A stretch of DNA of 64,000 nucleotides from Moringa oleifera (lineage: Eukaryota; Streptophyta; Magnoliopsida; Brassicales; Moringaceae): NCBI GenBank assembly GCA_021397835.1, contig JAJFZO010000034.1, forward strand, positions 4,466,501 to 4,530,500, read 5' to 3'. Position 1 is the first letter of the stretch. Every line of letters starts with the position of its first letter. Both the position numbers and the translations under genes were made by a program. Positions 38,010-49,289 of this stretch are shown piece after piece. The notes under the pieces were generated by a model. The model made no database searches. It worked only from the letters and a program-made list of their open reading frames with translations, and was not told the DNA's origin.

Positions 38010-39009
38010 CTCATTTTTAAGGGTGAGTATTCGGTTAATTCTGTTCATTCGGTTTGAAAATTTTAAAAGTCAAATTAACTGAATTTTTTTTATAAATTAA
38101 TTAAAACCCACCAAATTTAAAAGATAATCGAATTAACCGAATCGATTTTTTTTAATCGGTTATCGAATAAATCAAAAATTTATTTAGGTTCAAATTTTAT
38201 ATTTTTAGTTTAAAACTATTTTAAATTTTGAACTATAATTTACAAATCAAATATATATGATAAAATATATAATTGAACTTTACTCTAATAACATCCTCGT
38301 ATATACTTACATAAAAATTAACATTTATAATATATAAAAATTAAAATTTTTTATATATCAATAACAACTTTTAGAATATAAAAACTTCAATCATAAAAGA
38401 AAAAATTTTTTACATCAAAATATAGCTGGTACATGATATATTAGCATTTAACAAATCAACAACATCAAAGGGAACATTTCATTTGAGTTGTAATTCTTAT
38501 TTTTTCTATGTTGCCTTTAGTTCCTTGAAAAAGTTTTCTTCAACTAATCAAATGGCTAGAAAGCAAAAAAAAAAAAAAAAAACAAGTGTAAGAATATCAA
38601 AAAGGAAATAAGTGCATTCTTATACATTATCAATGATAAAAACTTACACAAATAAAACTCTTCTTAAATCAGTTGATATGATACTGCAAAAATATTACAT
38701 GATAAGATTATATTCAAACAATATTTAGGCTTCACATATAACATCTTAATAACTAATATTTCTCTTTTACCATAATTAATCAATAAAGAAAAAGAAAATC
38801 AAGAAATAAAGATCGATTCACCATCAAAATCTCAACTATATGAGATATGAAACTGATAGTAATAAAAAAAAATACCTTAAAATAGCAATACACGTCTACA
38901 CTAATCAATTGTAGCATTCAATATAATTTTTGACAAATTTATAAACACATAATCAAATTTGTTATTAAGAAAAATGGTATTAAGTTTATCTAACAAAGAT
39001 TAATAATTG

Positions 39010-41069
39010 AAAAAAAATAATTAAATAAACAAAATAATTACCCATATCAAGTCTTTCAAGATCTAACAAATCCTCTTCAATGGTATTGAAATATAGAGAT
39101 CCATGTAATCAATCTTTAGCACAAATAAGGGCTTGTACAAGCTTAAGAATTAATGAACTCTTATATGTATCAAGTACACGTCCGTCAGTGCTAAAAATAA
39201 ATTCAAAAAGCAGCCATAGATATAGGAGCTACCAATACATCACTAGCCATATAAGAAAGAATGTGAAATCTATGACTATTAAATTTTCACCAATTAAGAA
39301 TATCAAAGTTATTATCATCTTTTACGTCCTCTTCACTTAAAAATCTATTCAATTCTGATTTATTTTTTTCTTTTGCAATTTCTTTCTTATATCTCTCAAA
39401 CTTAGACAAAAGAACTTGTCTCTGTTTTTTCAATTCTAATTTTTTGTTTTTTGCAATTTGGCTCACTTGACTGCTTTCACCAATTTGTTCACATTGAGGT
39501 TGCAAAATTCTTTTATACTCATTAAACAACTCTTCAACTACTTTTCTCACATTACTAGTCATCACTGAAACTTGTTCCATATCATATATTTTCAAAAAGT
39601 AAAAAGTTGACAGACTCAAACTTTTTTATAGGATCAAGAATAGAAGCAATATAAAGTAGCATATTCATCTTCTCTATATTTTTTCAATACTTATCAAACT
39701 TATCTTTCATTTTTTTTGTCATTACATTTAACTTAATATCAGGATGTGTTTCTCAATTGCCTAAAATAGCATAAACATTACAAATATCATTAAAAAAACT
39801 ATTGAACGTGACACATGAAGAACTTGAAACTTTGATTGTGAGTTCATAAAATTGTTGCAAAAAAAGACAAAATCTTCTAATAGTTTCCCAATCTTTTTTT
39901 TCAGGCAACCTATCTATCATTATCAACTCATTTCTATAATGGAGATCAACATCATCAAAAACCTTAAAAGCTTTCTCAAATTTTCAAGCTGCATCTAATA
40001 TCAAATAAGTAGAGTTCCATTTAGTGTTAACATCCAAACACAACAAACTTTTACTTTCAATTTTTTTTAACTAAAATACATTCTTTAAATTTGACCAATC
40101 TTGCAGGTGATTGTTTCACATATTTAATAGGTGCTCTAACATGTGCAATTGACTCATTCATTTATTTTAATCTATCTATAACAATAAGATTAAAAATGTG
40201 CGCAATGTATCTTAAATGAAGATATTTTCTTTCTTGAATGCAAGTTCCTAAATCATCCAATCTTTTTTTCAAGTATGAGATCACAACATCATTAGAACTA
40301 GCATTATCAACTGTAACAGTAAACACCTAATCAATCCCCCAATCAAGCAAACATTTTTCATTGACTTTTTCGATGGCCCTACCTCTATAACTAGAAATAG
40401 GACACAATTTAACATTCTTTTGTTCAATTTTCAGTTTTTATCAATAAAATGAGCCATAAAATACAAAAAATTAATGCTTTCCACTGAAATTCAAGTTTCT
40501 GTGGTAAGAGATACTTTTATACTAAATGATCTCAATAACTATTTCAGTTTAACCTTTTCATCATTATAAAACTGATAACAATCTCTAACTATAGTCCATC
40601 ATGAAGTCATATAAAACTTAGGACATGCAAGTGACATGCAACGCTGAAAACCTTTACCATCCATAAATTTGAAAGGTAATTCATCCATAATAATCATATC
40701 AGCTATACTCTTTCTAATGGCATCTTGATTAAACTTTCAACTACCTAAAGATCCGTCTCTCCCATATTCAAAAACCAATCTAATTTGACTAGAATCAACA
40801 GTAACATTTATTCTCTTCTTACAAGTACCCACATGAACTTTTAATGCAATTGTTCCATTTCTTTTAGGATCAGCAAAAAACTTCCTATCACAATAATTAC
40901 ATTTAGCTTTATGCTCATTTTGTTCATCAAAAAATTTGGTGAAGTGTTCTTAAACTTCTAATCTGAGAGTAAATTTTCTCTTCAATTTAGAACTTGCAGA
41001 TGATGGATGGATTGAATCTGGTTGTGTGGCATTAGGCATAGAATTTATATCATTACTCATAGTTGACAT
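39010..41069 (-). pseudogene. hAT transposase pseudogene (BED zinc finger, RICESLEEPER type)
   Basis: The frame starts at an ATG at 41067-41069 on the minus strand. A Lys-rich N-terminus leads into a BED-type finger with CNYC followed by His and Cys (about 40930-40810). Family words follow in order: ADMIIMDELPF, CVTFNSFFNDI, and the C-terminal dimerisation region FDILNW, VLVAPISMAAF, FSTDGRVLDTYKSSL. Many in-frame stops interrupt the sequence. There is also a one-base insertion near 39206 in the SxxAFSTGG segment and a Trp-to-stop change in the NWW motif. The copy cannot make an active transposase. Confidence 0.88.
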
Positions 41070-41381
41070 CTTTTAACTTTTGAAATAAATAACAATTAAA
41101 AAGTAGTTAGTAATAATACTTTTCAATAATTAGATAAGATTCTAAAATATTTTAATAGTAATACCACATTATACAAAAATTCATTTCAGTAGTAATAGTT
41201 AATACTACTATCTTTCAAAATATGATTATGAATCATTAGAAAAAATATAATTTACAACTTTACATTACATCAAGAAAAGATTCAAAGAAAAAATATGAAG
41301 CGAAAATAAAACAAATTAAAAAAATCAATTTTTTAGTTCCAACACTGGGATTATTTTGCCTTGCATGTTATAGTTACATAT

Positions 41382-41386
41382 ATACC

Positions 41387-41418
<32 letters not shown>

Positions 41419-41420
41419 AT
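41382..41420. repeat. (TA)n(TG)n microsatellite inside the hAT element
   Basis: A short TA run is followed by about a dozen TG units, within the 5' leader of the hAT element. Confidence 0.85.
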
Positions 41421-41567
41421 GTGATGATACAAAGAATAAATTTATGATACTTATCCAAATACAGAAAGAGAATCTACAAAAATGATCTAATTTTTAAGTT
41501 TAAGTGTAGTTGTTACGAATTAGGATTCGAAAAATGGAAAGATTAAAGAGATGAGATAATGTATAAT

Positions 41568-42035
41568 ACTACTGGAAGGATTAAAACTGAAAAGAAAGAA
41601 GATGAGGCATAAGGGACTATCGAATGCATATGCGTGGTGTGGCCGCATGGGTATGGCTACGATGCTACTATTAGGAGGATTAAAATTGAAAAGAAAAAAG
41701 ATGAGACCTAAGAGAATCTCTAATTACCGAATGCGTATGAGGTGGCGTGGGTCTGGCTACGATGCAGTTGATTCTCCAAGATAGATGGGTACGGTGCACA
41801 AATTAGGTTAGGGCTTCTCAAGTTAAAAGAAAAGAAAGGAAGGAAGTGTGGCTGCGGTGTTACTATCGGGAGGATTAAAATTAAAAAGAAAGAAGATGAT
41901 GCCTAAGCGAATATCAATTACCAAATATGTATGCGTGACGTGAGTATGGCTGCGGGCAATTATGGTTCTCCAAATATGGACAGACACGGTGCACAGATTA
42001 GGTTACGGCTTCTTAAGTTGAAAGAAAAGAAAGAA
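41568..42035. repeat. Three direct subterminal repeats in the hAT element
   Basis: A GGAGGATTAAAATTGAAAAG-like start recurs near 41577, 41671 and 41868. Each is followed by an AGATGA..CTAAG..A stretch, an AATGCGTATG-like word and a GTGG/GTGAG..TATGGCT-like word. The second and third copies extend further through GGTGCACA and TTAGGTTA to an AAAGAAAAGAAAG end. The first copy is shorter. Confidence 0.75.
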
Positions 42036-42369
42036 AGAAATTTTGCCTTACTGCCTATATAGTATGAATTGGTGACTTCAATAAAGAGATTAAGAGAAAA
42101 AAATTATTATTAATAATTAATAAAACTGATTAAAAAATAAAATTAGTTAATATTAATTAATTGAATTAATTAATTATTAAAATTAAAAATTATTTTTTAT
42201 TAATTCGATTTAAAAAAAATTAACCAAAATCAATCGAAAAAACTAAAAAAATTGATTTATAAATTAATTTATAATCGAAAACCGAAAAACCAAACTGAAT
42301 GAATAAAAATCAATTTGGTTTATTGGGTTTTTTAGTTTTAATTGAATGTTGCTCACCTTTACTCACTTC

Positions 42370-43922
42370 ATGCTTGCTAACGAGGATCTGCCTTCTTCTT
42401 TATTCACTTGAGTTGAATTGCTTGCGATGTTTGGCTCTTTGCTTAATTTGTAAATGTTTTAATAAAATTTAATTTGAATCAAATTGATAATTAAAATTTT
42501 AATTTTTAACTTTTTAAATGGTTGATTGATAATATAAAATAAATATTAAAATTTTACAATACCTTTATTTTTTATTAAACTATTTATAAAGAAACTAAAA
42601 ATATTTTTAAAATAAAAATACTTAAATATTTTTATCCATAATTTTGTAAAAAATATAGACAAAAAATTAGTGATATTAATAAAAATTAAATAAAAATAAA
42701 AATAATTTAAAAAATATAAACTACTTTTGTTTATATTTATTCACATTGAGATAATTCACAATTATGCAATTATGCAAAAAAAATTTAATAATAAAAAATC
42801 CTATGTTGTCCTACATTGCTTACTAATCCTCCTTTTAATTTTTTAAACACTAAGTAATTGAAACTTAAAATTCACATAATTTTTAACTCTTCAATGGTTT
42901 GAGATGTGAGAAGGATTGGAGGAAAAGAATAAAAAACCTTCATGTGCCAGTAATTATAGGAATAATTTAAAAAAGATAATGAGAGGAAAGAGAGAATAAG
43001 ATTTAAGCTTAGACTTTAATTTTATTTGAATTCACTAATAAAAATTCAAAGCTCTCAATGATTTCAATTTAATTCATTTTAACTAGTTTTTCAGTTCCAA
43101 CTCAAATTTAATCAGTCAAATTTTTTGTTTAGAAATTTTTTATCCAAATTAAATTAAATTGGCCAATATAATGATTTTAATTTGATTTTTATTGGATTTT
43201 GTTTTTTACTCATAGATTACCCGAAGGATGCATGTATGGACCTAAAATTGATTTTTATGATAATAAATTTTTATCTTTAATATTAATGTGTTTTTAATGT
43301 TAATTTATAAATTAGTATCAGGTAATTATTGGTACAGATAAATAAGAAGTAATAACTCTAGACACCATTACATGCAATGTTCACAATCACACTTTTTCAA
43401 AATGGAGAAACACTTCCACCCACATGATATTGAATTCATTGGAGGCCAGATATCCCTTTTGATTTACTCTACAGTTGATGCGTACCTAAAACTTTGTGGC
43501 AATTGAGTTCAGATTAAGAAATACAGAACACAACATGACATTGAAGAAACTAGGGGTCGAATGGAATCTGTGGCTTAGTATACAAGTGAGGCAAGTAGGA
43601 CGAGCCCACCATAAAGGATAATGGAATCAATGCTCTGTGGGCTCAAAACTTGCAGAAAATTAGGTTGAGTTGTACAGTTTAACCAAACTAACAACCCCAA
43701 ACCAACCCTGATGTAGTAATGCTCTTTTTATTCTTTGATCTTTGTCTCTCTCTCCGTTGTTGGGTGGATCGATCTTACTATTCTCAACGTAAATGGTTCG
43801 TTCTTGCTCGTAAAGACAACCCACCAATCATGTCGTTTCCATGTTTTTCATGTTCTTGATGACAAGAAGCTTCTTTTTAAGGCACTGTTGCATAATCTGT
43901 TGTTTCTGATTCTTTTGAGGAA
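42370..43922. other. AT-rich spacer and upstream region of the CRIB gene
   Basis: 42400-43350 is AT-rich without coding content. The composition becomes more balanced from about 43360, which probably includes the promoter and leader of the CRIB gene. Confidence 0.5.
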
Positions 43923-44062
43923 ATGAAAGATCAAATGGAAAGGTTTGTGGTTCTTCCTTTCTCCTTTGGCTGCTCATCTCAGTCAAGTGTTCTTGTGGGC
44001 ACAACGAGTCAACCCAAGAAAGCAAAATCCAAACCAAATCAACCTGCTGTAACGAGTATGCA

Positions 44063-44094
<32 letters not shown>

Positions 44095-44658
44095 GTCTAT
44101 CTCCTTCTGTTTTCCTCTGTCTGGTATTTGAATGGGTTTTGCCTTTGGTGTTTGTTTCCTAGGAAAACACGAAGGAGAAGCAAACCCATCTAAAAATATG
44201 ATCATGAAGAGCTACTTTAAGTTCCTGGGTCTATCAAAGGCATCTGTATTAAGTGGGATAAAGAGATTGATAAGGAACATAAGAAGTTTCTCAGAATCAT
44301 TGGGTAATCAAATGTTAATTCTTTCTCGCAGAACACGCTGTGTGTTCTTTGAAGTCATGCAGGTATACTCACTCTTTAACTTGTTTATGATACTACAGTT
44401 TACAAAGATGATGAGATGGAAGAGATGGAGATTGGGTTTCCAACAGACGTGAAGCATCTGACCCACATTGGATTGGATGGCAATCACGCTACTTGTAGCA
44501 ATAACAATATAAAAGGATGGGAAAATCTCACAGCTCCTGAGATGACCATGTCTCTGCCTTCCATTTCCTTGAGGCATTTTGAGCTTTCTTTGGCTGCTCA
44601 GGCTAACGGGTCTCTTCTCTTTGATCCCTCGAAGTCTTCGTTAAGTGGTACAGATTGA
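43923..44658 (+). CDS. ROP-interactive CRIB-motif protein, RIC2/RIC4-type, 177 aa
   Basis: Three exons (43923-44055, 44163-44303, 44399-44658) join in frame to 177 residues. The N-terminus MERFVVLPFSFGC resembles the conserved start of the RIC2/RIC4 group. The CRIB motif, IGFPTDVKHLTHIG (103-116), carries the two His that contact GTP-bound ROP GTPases, so this should be an effector of ROP signalling in polarity or cytoskeleton control at the plasma membrane. Plant RICs usually have a Trp after HIG. Here it is Leu. The C-terminal part contains a conserved-looking SLRHFELSLAAQ helix. The donor at 44056 was chosen because it keeps the frame. A competing GT at 44049 would not. It is the only gene in the transposon-rich gap and appears intact. 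Confidence 0.87.
44063..44103 (+). repeat. (CT)n(CTAT)n microsatellite in RIC intron 1
   Basis: A CT run passes into ATCT/CTAT tetranucleotide units, just after the splice donor. Confidence 0.85.
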
Positions 44659-45130
44659 TGTGTTAATGGTGGCTTTACTTGATTACTGTTATCATGTACT
44701 GCTGCTGTTTGAGCCCAAACAAACTCACATGGGAATTCATTTTTGTTAATTTACTTATATAAATCAATACTGTGTTGATTTTACTGCAATTAAAGTGCTC
44801 TAGAGTTGGTAGAAAAAGAGTTTCTTTTGTAGCTATCAAACAATTCAACAGGTGACAGATCGAACTTTTAACTCTCTCTCCTACTCACTTATTGCATTTT
44901 GCGAAAAAAAAAAAATCAAAGATGAGAATTAAATTTATTATTAGAATTATTCATTAAATATTTTAATCTTGTCTATATAGTTTAGGAGGATAGCTCATTG
45001 TATTCCTTCCAAAAGTTTTCTCCTACTACCATGACTTTTCTCTCCTCTCCTCTCCTCTCCCCTCCTCTTTTCATTCTAATAGTTTTTCTCTCTTTCTTTC
45101 AAAAACTTTATTTTCGGCCGCAGAAGTGGA
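44659..45130. other. 3' UTR of the CRIB gene and spacer
   Basis: AT-rich sequence with a CT-rich patch around 45040-45070. No coding content recognised. Confidence 0.5.
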
Positions 45131-45538
45131 AGAGAGTGACTATTCAGTTAATTCGATTATTGGGTTTAAAAATTGTAAAAACTAAATTAATCAGATTTTT
45201 TTAAAAATAATTAAAAATTGATCAAATATAAAAATAATCAATTCAATCTAACCGAATTTTTTTATTAGTTTAATTGATAACCAAACAAACCTAAAATTTA
45301 TTTTAATTTAAATTATATTTTTTAAAAATAAATTATTATTAATAATATTAATAAAATTAAAATGAATTTTTTGATCGATTGGGTTAAAAATAAAATTAAT
45401 CAAAAATTTGATTGAATAAATAAAAAAACTAATTTATAAATTGATTTAAAATTAAAAAATTAAAAAATCAAATCAAATTAATCAAAATCAATTTTATTTA
45501 ACCAATTTTTTAGTTTTTAATAGATTTATGTTGGCCTA
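45131..45538. mobile_element. 408-bp non-autonomous hAT element (MITE) related to the 38-42 kb element
   Basis: The left end at 45134-45154 matches the hAT left end at 38021-38041 at 18 of 21 bases. The right end, reverse-complemented (AGGCCAACATAAATCTATT, then AAAACTAAAAAATTGG), matches the hAT right end over the same words. The inside is AT-rich, has NAACCG-like subterminal words and codes for nothing. Flanking 8-mers GAAGTGGA (45123-45130) and AAAGTGAA (45539-45546) match at 6 of 8. Confidence 0.75.
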
Positions 45539-45671
45539 AAAGTGAACTTTAGAGTCTTTCAAAACTTTTGCATTGAAAGTGCACTATTACAAAAGTGGCC
45601 AATGAATTTTGGAAGTTAAAGTGTGATTATATATACCTGCACATCTATCCTTAAGGATATTGCTTCTACCA

Positions 45672-45695
45672 TTGCCTTGCCTTGCCTTGCCTTGC
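45672..45695 (+). repeat. (TTGCC)n microsatellite
   Basis: About five consecutive TTGCC units. A shorter run of the same unit occurs near 23433-23446. Confidence 0.85.
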
Positions 45696-45967
45696 AAGTT
45701 TTAATAATCTTTTTAAAGATAAGGACTCGGTTATTTTATTTTAAAATGTTTGTTTTTAAGAGATATTATTGTATTTCGCTAACTCATCCAGGAGTAATTT
45801 AAAAGTATGGTATTCTCTAAGGGTCAATCAAGTGCTATCTTAATTTCACTAATTCACAATGAAAAAACAATTATTATTTTATCTGTTTTGTTCAACAATC
45901 TTAGAAATAAACTTCATTTTCCCTTTATCATAAGTACTATTCTAATTGCTGCAAACTCCTCAATTTA

Positions 45968-46592
45968 GGCCATCTCCAATCCTATACATCAAATTTAATA
46001 TTAATTTGGTGTTAAAAAAGAATTTTTTTAGAATTTTTCAACACCAATTTTTTTTTCATCCATTTATGCTAAATTGGTATTATAATATTATTTTAATAAT
46101 ATAAATAATAATTATTAATAAAAATATTTATAAATATTAATTAATTTATTATGTTGTATTATAATTGAAATAAATTTTATTTTTATCATATTCACATAAA
46201 ATTTAAATTATATCAAAAATTATAAATTGCTATAAATTTTTATATATTTTTAAATAATAATTTTGATATTATATAATATCATTATTAATTAAATAAATTA
46301 TTATTATTATTAATTTAAATAAAATAAAATTACATATTGAATATTGATTTTGTTTTAAAAATCTTGATGAAATATTCTCAATGATATAATTTTTTTTAAT
46401 AATACCATATATTTATTAAGTTGTTGATAAAAAATATATTTAGTTCAAAAATTTTAAAAAATATTTTTTTTAATTTTTTTTAAAGGTACATTTGGTGCAG
46501 CAATGTTGCAGAGTGATATTTGTCGTTTCGTTAGAGATTTTAGAGATTTTCAACGACAATTCGTCGTTTTTCCGTCTTCATTAGAGATGGTC
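45968..46592. mobile_element. PIF/Harbinger-like MITE, 625 bp
   Basis: The left end is GGCCATCTCCAATCC and the right end, reverse-complemented, is GACCATCTCTAATGA. The first 13 bases match at 11. Both sides carry TTA (45965-45967 and 46593-46595), the target-site duplication typical of this superfamily. The interior is AT-rich and non-coding. The right 90 bases are less AT-rich and repeat the word TTAGAGAT three times. Confidence 0.78.
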
Positions 46593-46595
46593 TTA

Positions 46596-47020
46596 TTCTT
46601 CTAAGATTTTCAACTATTTAATGAAGTTTATTTCAAATGGTGGCAAAAGAGTAAAAAAATTTAGAATTGTTGAAAAGAAAATATGTCATATAAGATGCTG
46701 GATCTTAAAAATATGTAATAAGAAATTTTTTGAATTTTACGATGGTTGATAATAAAAAATTTCTTTATAAATTCATGAATATAAAATATTAATTCTTAAT
46801 TTATGTTATGGTAAATTAGGTAGTGTGAATTATTCATATATAAAATCAATATAAAGAAGAATGTGGATTATTATCCAATGTGAACGATACAAATATTGAC
46901 AATATGATTGTATGGAATTAAATCTAGTAAGAAAACATATAAATTAGTGATGAGAGGGAAACAAAATTTAGTAAGTGGAATTCCTAGTGACCTAGGAGTC
47001 TAAACGAAACCATGACAAGG
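46596..47020. other. AT-rich spacer before the copia fragment
   Basis: No clear coding content. The last part may be decayed gag-pre-integrase sequence of the following copia remnant, but I cannot align it. Confidence 0.35.
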
Positions 47021-47332
47021 GGTGGTAAAATGTCTTATGTAACTTTTGTAAACGACCATTTGAGATATACTAAGTCATATCCTTTGAGGAGTAGAGATGA
47101 AATTTTAGACATGCTTATAAGAAAAAAAATGGAAAATCAACTTTATGAAAATAAAAAAATTAAAAATTAATGAGGATGTGAGTATGATTCAAATAAATTA
47201 AATGAATTTTGCGAAAAATATGAAATAATCTATGAGATTACTCTGCCTTACTCACTTAAGTCCAATGGGCTTACTGAAAGGAAAAATAAGACCCTTAAGG
47301 AATGATGAATGTTATAATTATAAGTTTTAAGA
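47021..47332 (+). pseudogene. Ty1-copia integrase fragment, decayed
   Basis: One frame reads the copia integrase core in order: GGKMSYVTFVNDHLRYTKSY, then LRSRDEILDM, then NEFCEKYEIIYEITLPYS and LKSNGLTERKNKTLKE. Two adjacent stops replace the expected LRSDRGG segment, which removes a catalytic Asp, and more stops follow at the end. No LTRs, reverse transcriptase or primer site are seen, so this is an isolated remnant. Confidence 0.87.
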
Positions 47333-49289
47333 ACCATTAAATTTGTGAGGAAAATTGAAAGTATCCCCAAAACCAATACTTCAACATCAAGCATTAAACA
47401 AAAAATAAAAGTTCATCATAAAATTAATTTATTCCAATGTAAGTAGTTATTGATAATTATAAGAATTGACAAGATATAATCACCAATTGTTATAAGATAC
47501 AATAATATCAATAATTGCAACATGTAGCAAAAAAATTTCAGGCAAAATAGTCTTTTTAAAATAGTAGTATCATCATAATTAAATCAAACGAAATATCATA
47601 TTAAGATTTTTTTAATTAAAACAGTAAAAATAGGCTAATTGAATCAAATACAATATTATAGTAGTATAATCAAAAGTAATATTGTAATAAAAATTTTCAA
47701 TATCTACATTAAATATAATATCTGGCAACTGACAAATTATACCCAAAACCTGACATCTAGCCAATTAAAAACCAAATCTCGTGTAAAACTTATTTCATTC
47801 TTCTTGTAATCCTAAAACCTCATTCAAATATACTTACAAAATAATTAAATTTCATCAACAAAAATTCATCAAGCATGTCTAAATGGTTCTTAGGTATCCA
47901 AATACTTGCAAGACATCTACTAAATTGCACCCAATCCAGCAAATCTAAAAATAATATTCCCTAATCCATAGTTTGAACTCAAAACAAATTGAATAAAAAT
48001 AAAAAATAAAAATAAAAACCTTACATATTGGCTACCAAAGAAATTAATACCTAAGTTTATTGAACAATTCCAAATCTAGCAAAACCACTTTGATTCTTGA
48101 ATGGCCGAATAGGAGTGAGAAAAAGAAAAAAAAAAAAAAAAAAGGAAAGTGGGGAGTTTCTTTCTGGGAAAGCAGCCTATGCCCTAGGGTTATATAAACC
48201 ATTTAATGCCAATTCATGAAGAATTAACATTAAATAGTGGCTTTAACTCCAATTCATGAAGAATTGACATTAAAGGGGGCTTTAACAAGAACTAATATTA
48301 AAAGTGATTTTTAATGAATTTTATTATTAATTTTTACAAAATTGACTTTAAAAATTATTTTTTAATGTCAATTTTAAAAAATTTGATGTTAAAAGTGTTA
48401 AAAATATTTTTAAAGATAATTTTTTATAAAACTATCATTAGAGTAGTGTTAATTATTTTCTCTTTTACGATAATATCAATAATCACTTTAATTTTAAAGA
48501 TAAATAATGTGAAACAAAAGCACGTAACAAAAAAAAGTTAATGATTTCATGAGAAAGAAAAGCTAATGAAAAAAATGCAATGATAACCATGCCTTAATGC
48601 TTATTTCGGACGAGTTTAACACTCAAAATCTGTTTCGATAGTTATTAAAAGAATAAGGTTTGTTGTGTCACTTGTTAAACAATGAGATTTAATTCATTAT
48701 TAGGAACAAAATTCAGGATATTTTTGAACAATTATCAAATTTCAAACATATAAAGTTTAATAAAATAATTTTTATAATCAAGTACACTTTATTAGAATGA
48801 AGTTGATGTCATATAAGATGTTTGATTTTTTGAATATAAAAATTTTGAATAAATATAAGAACTACATATATTGAGTTTATTTTGATTTAGATCTTATGGT
48901 ATTAATTCATTTAATATTATATTTAAAATTTTAATTTGAATTAAATTAATTTTTAATTTAATAAATTTAATTTTTTGAAGTAATTTGAAAATAATATAGA
49001 TAATGTTTGTTAACAAATAAATTTCATATAATTTTTTTATTTACATGAAAATAATGACGAAATGAAATTTTGTATAATTTTGATGGATTCCCTTATTTTA
49101 TTTTCTTATAATTTATAAAATGCATAACCAGGAGAAACTCCGAGTTTATACATGTTTATCACATGTGAAAATATAATTTAATTGGGCTTTAGGGTCTCGA
49201 GTCTCGAGTCTAACGATCCATAATTCACCACCAAGGTATATACGAGGCAAAAATTGGGCACTTCATAGAGGTCATACTCACGTCAATTT
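47333..49289. other. AT-rich intergenic DNA
   Basis: No gene recognised. It contains a poly-A run at about 48130-48143 and the 40-bp direct repeat at 48209-48274. Confidence 0.5.
48209..48285. repeat. 40-bp-spaced direct repeat with a near-palindromic core
   Basis: CCAATTCATGAAGAATT followed by [A/G]ACATTAAA occurs at 48209-48234 and again at 48249-48274. Both copies are followed by GGCTTTAAC. Related words (ATGTCAATT) recur to about 48370. This may be the subterminal repeat of an unrecognised element. Confidence 0.6.

Larger units (their letters stand above)
38018..42361 (-). mobile_element. hAT-superfamily DNA transposon, 4.3 kb, decayed autonomous copy
   Basis: The left end reads TAAGGGTGAGTATTCGG. 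The right end, reverse-complemented, reads TAAAGGTGAGCAACATTC. The outer 10 bases match at 9 of 10. Subterminal sequence is also related (TTCATTCGGTTT on the left, CCGAATGAA-like on the right in inverse). Flanking 8-mers CTCATTTT (38010-38017) and CTCACTTC (42362-42369) match at 6 of 8, consistent with the 8-bp duplication of hAT elements. Inside is a minus-strand transposase pseudogene at about 39010-41069. The transposase start faces the right end, with a 1.3-kb leader that holds three direct repeats and a (TG)n tract. Confidence 0.82.
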
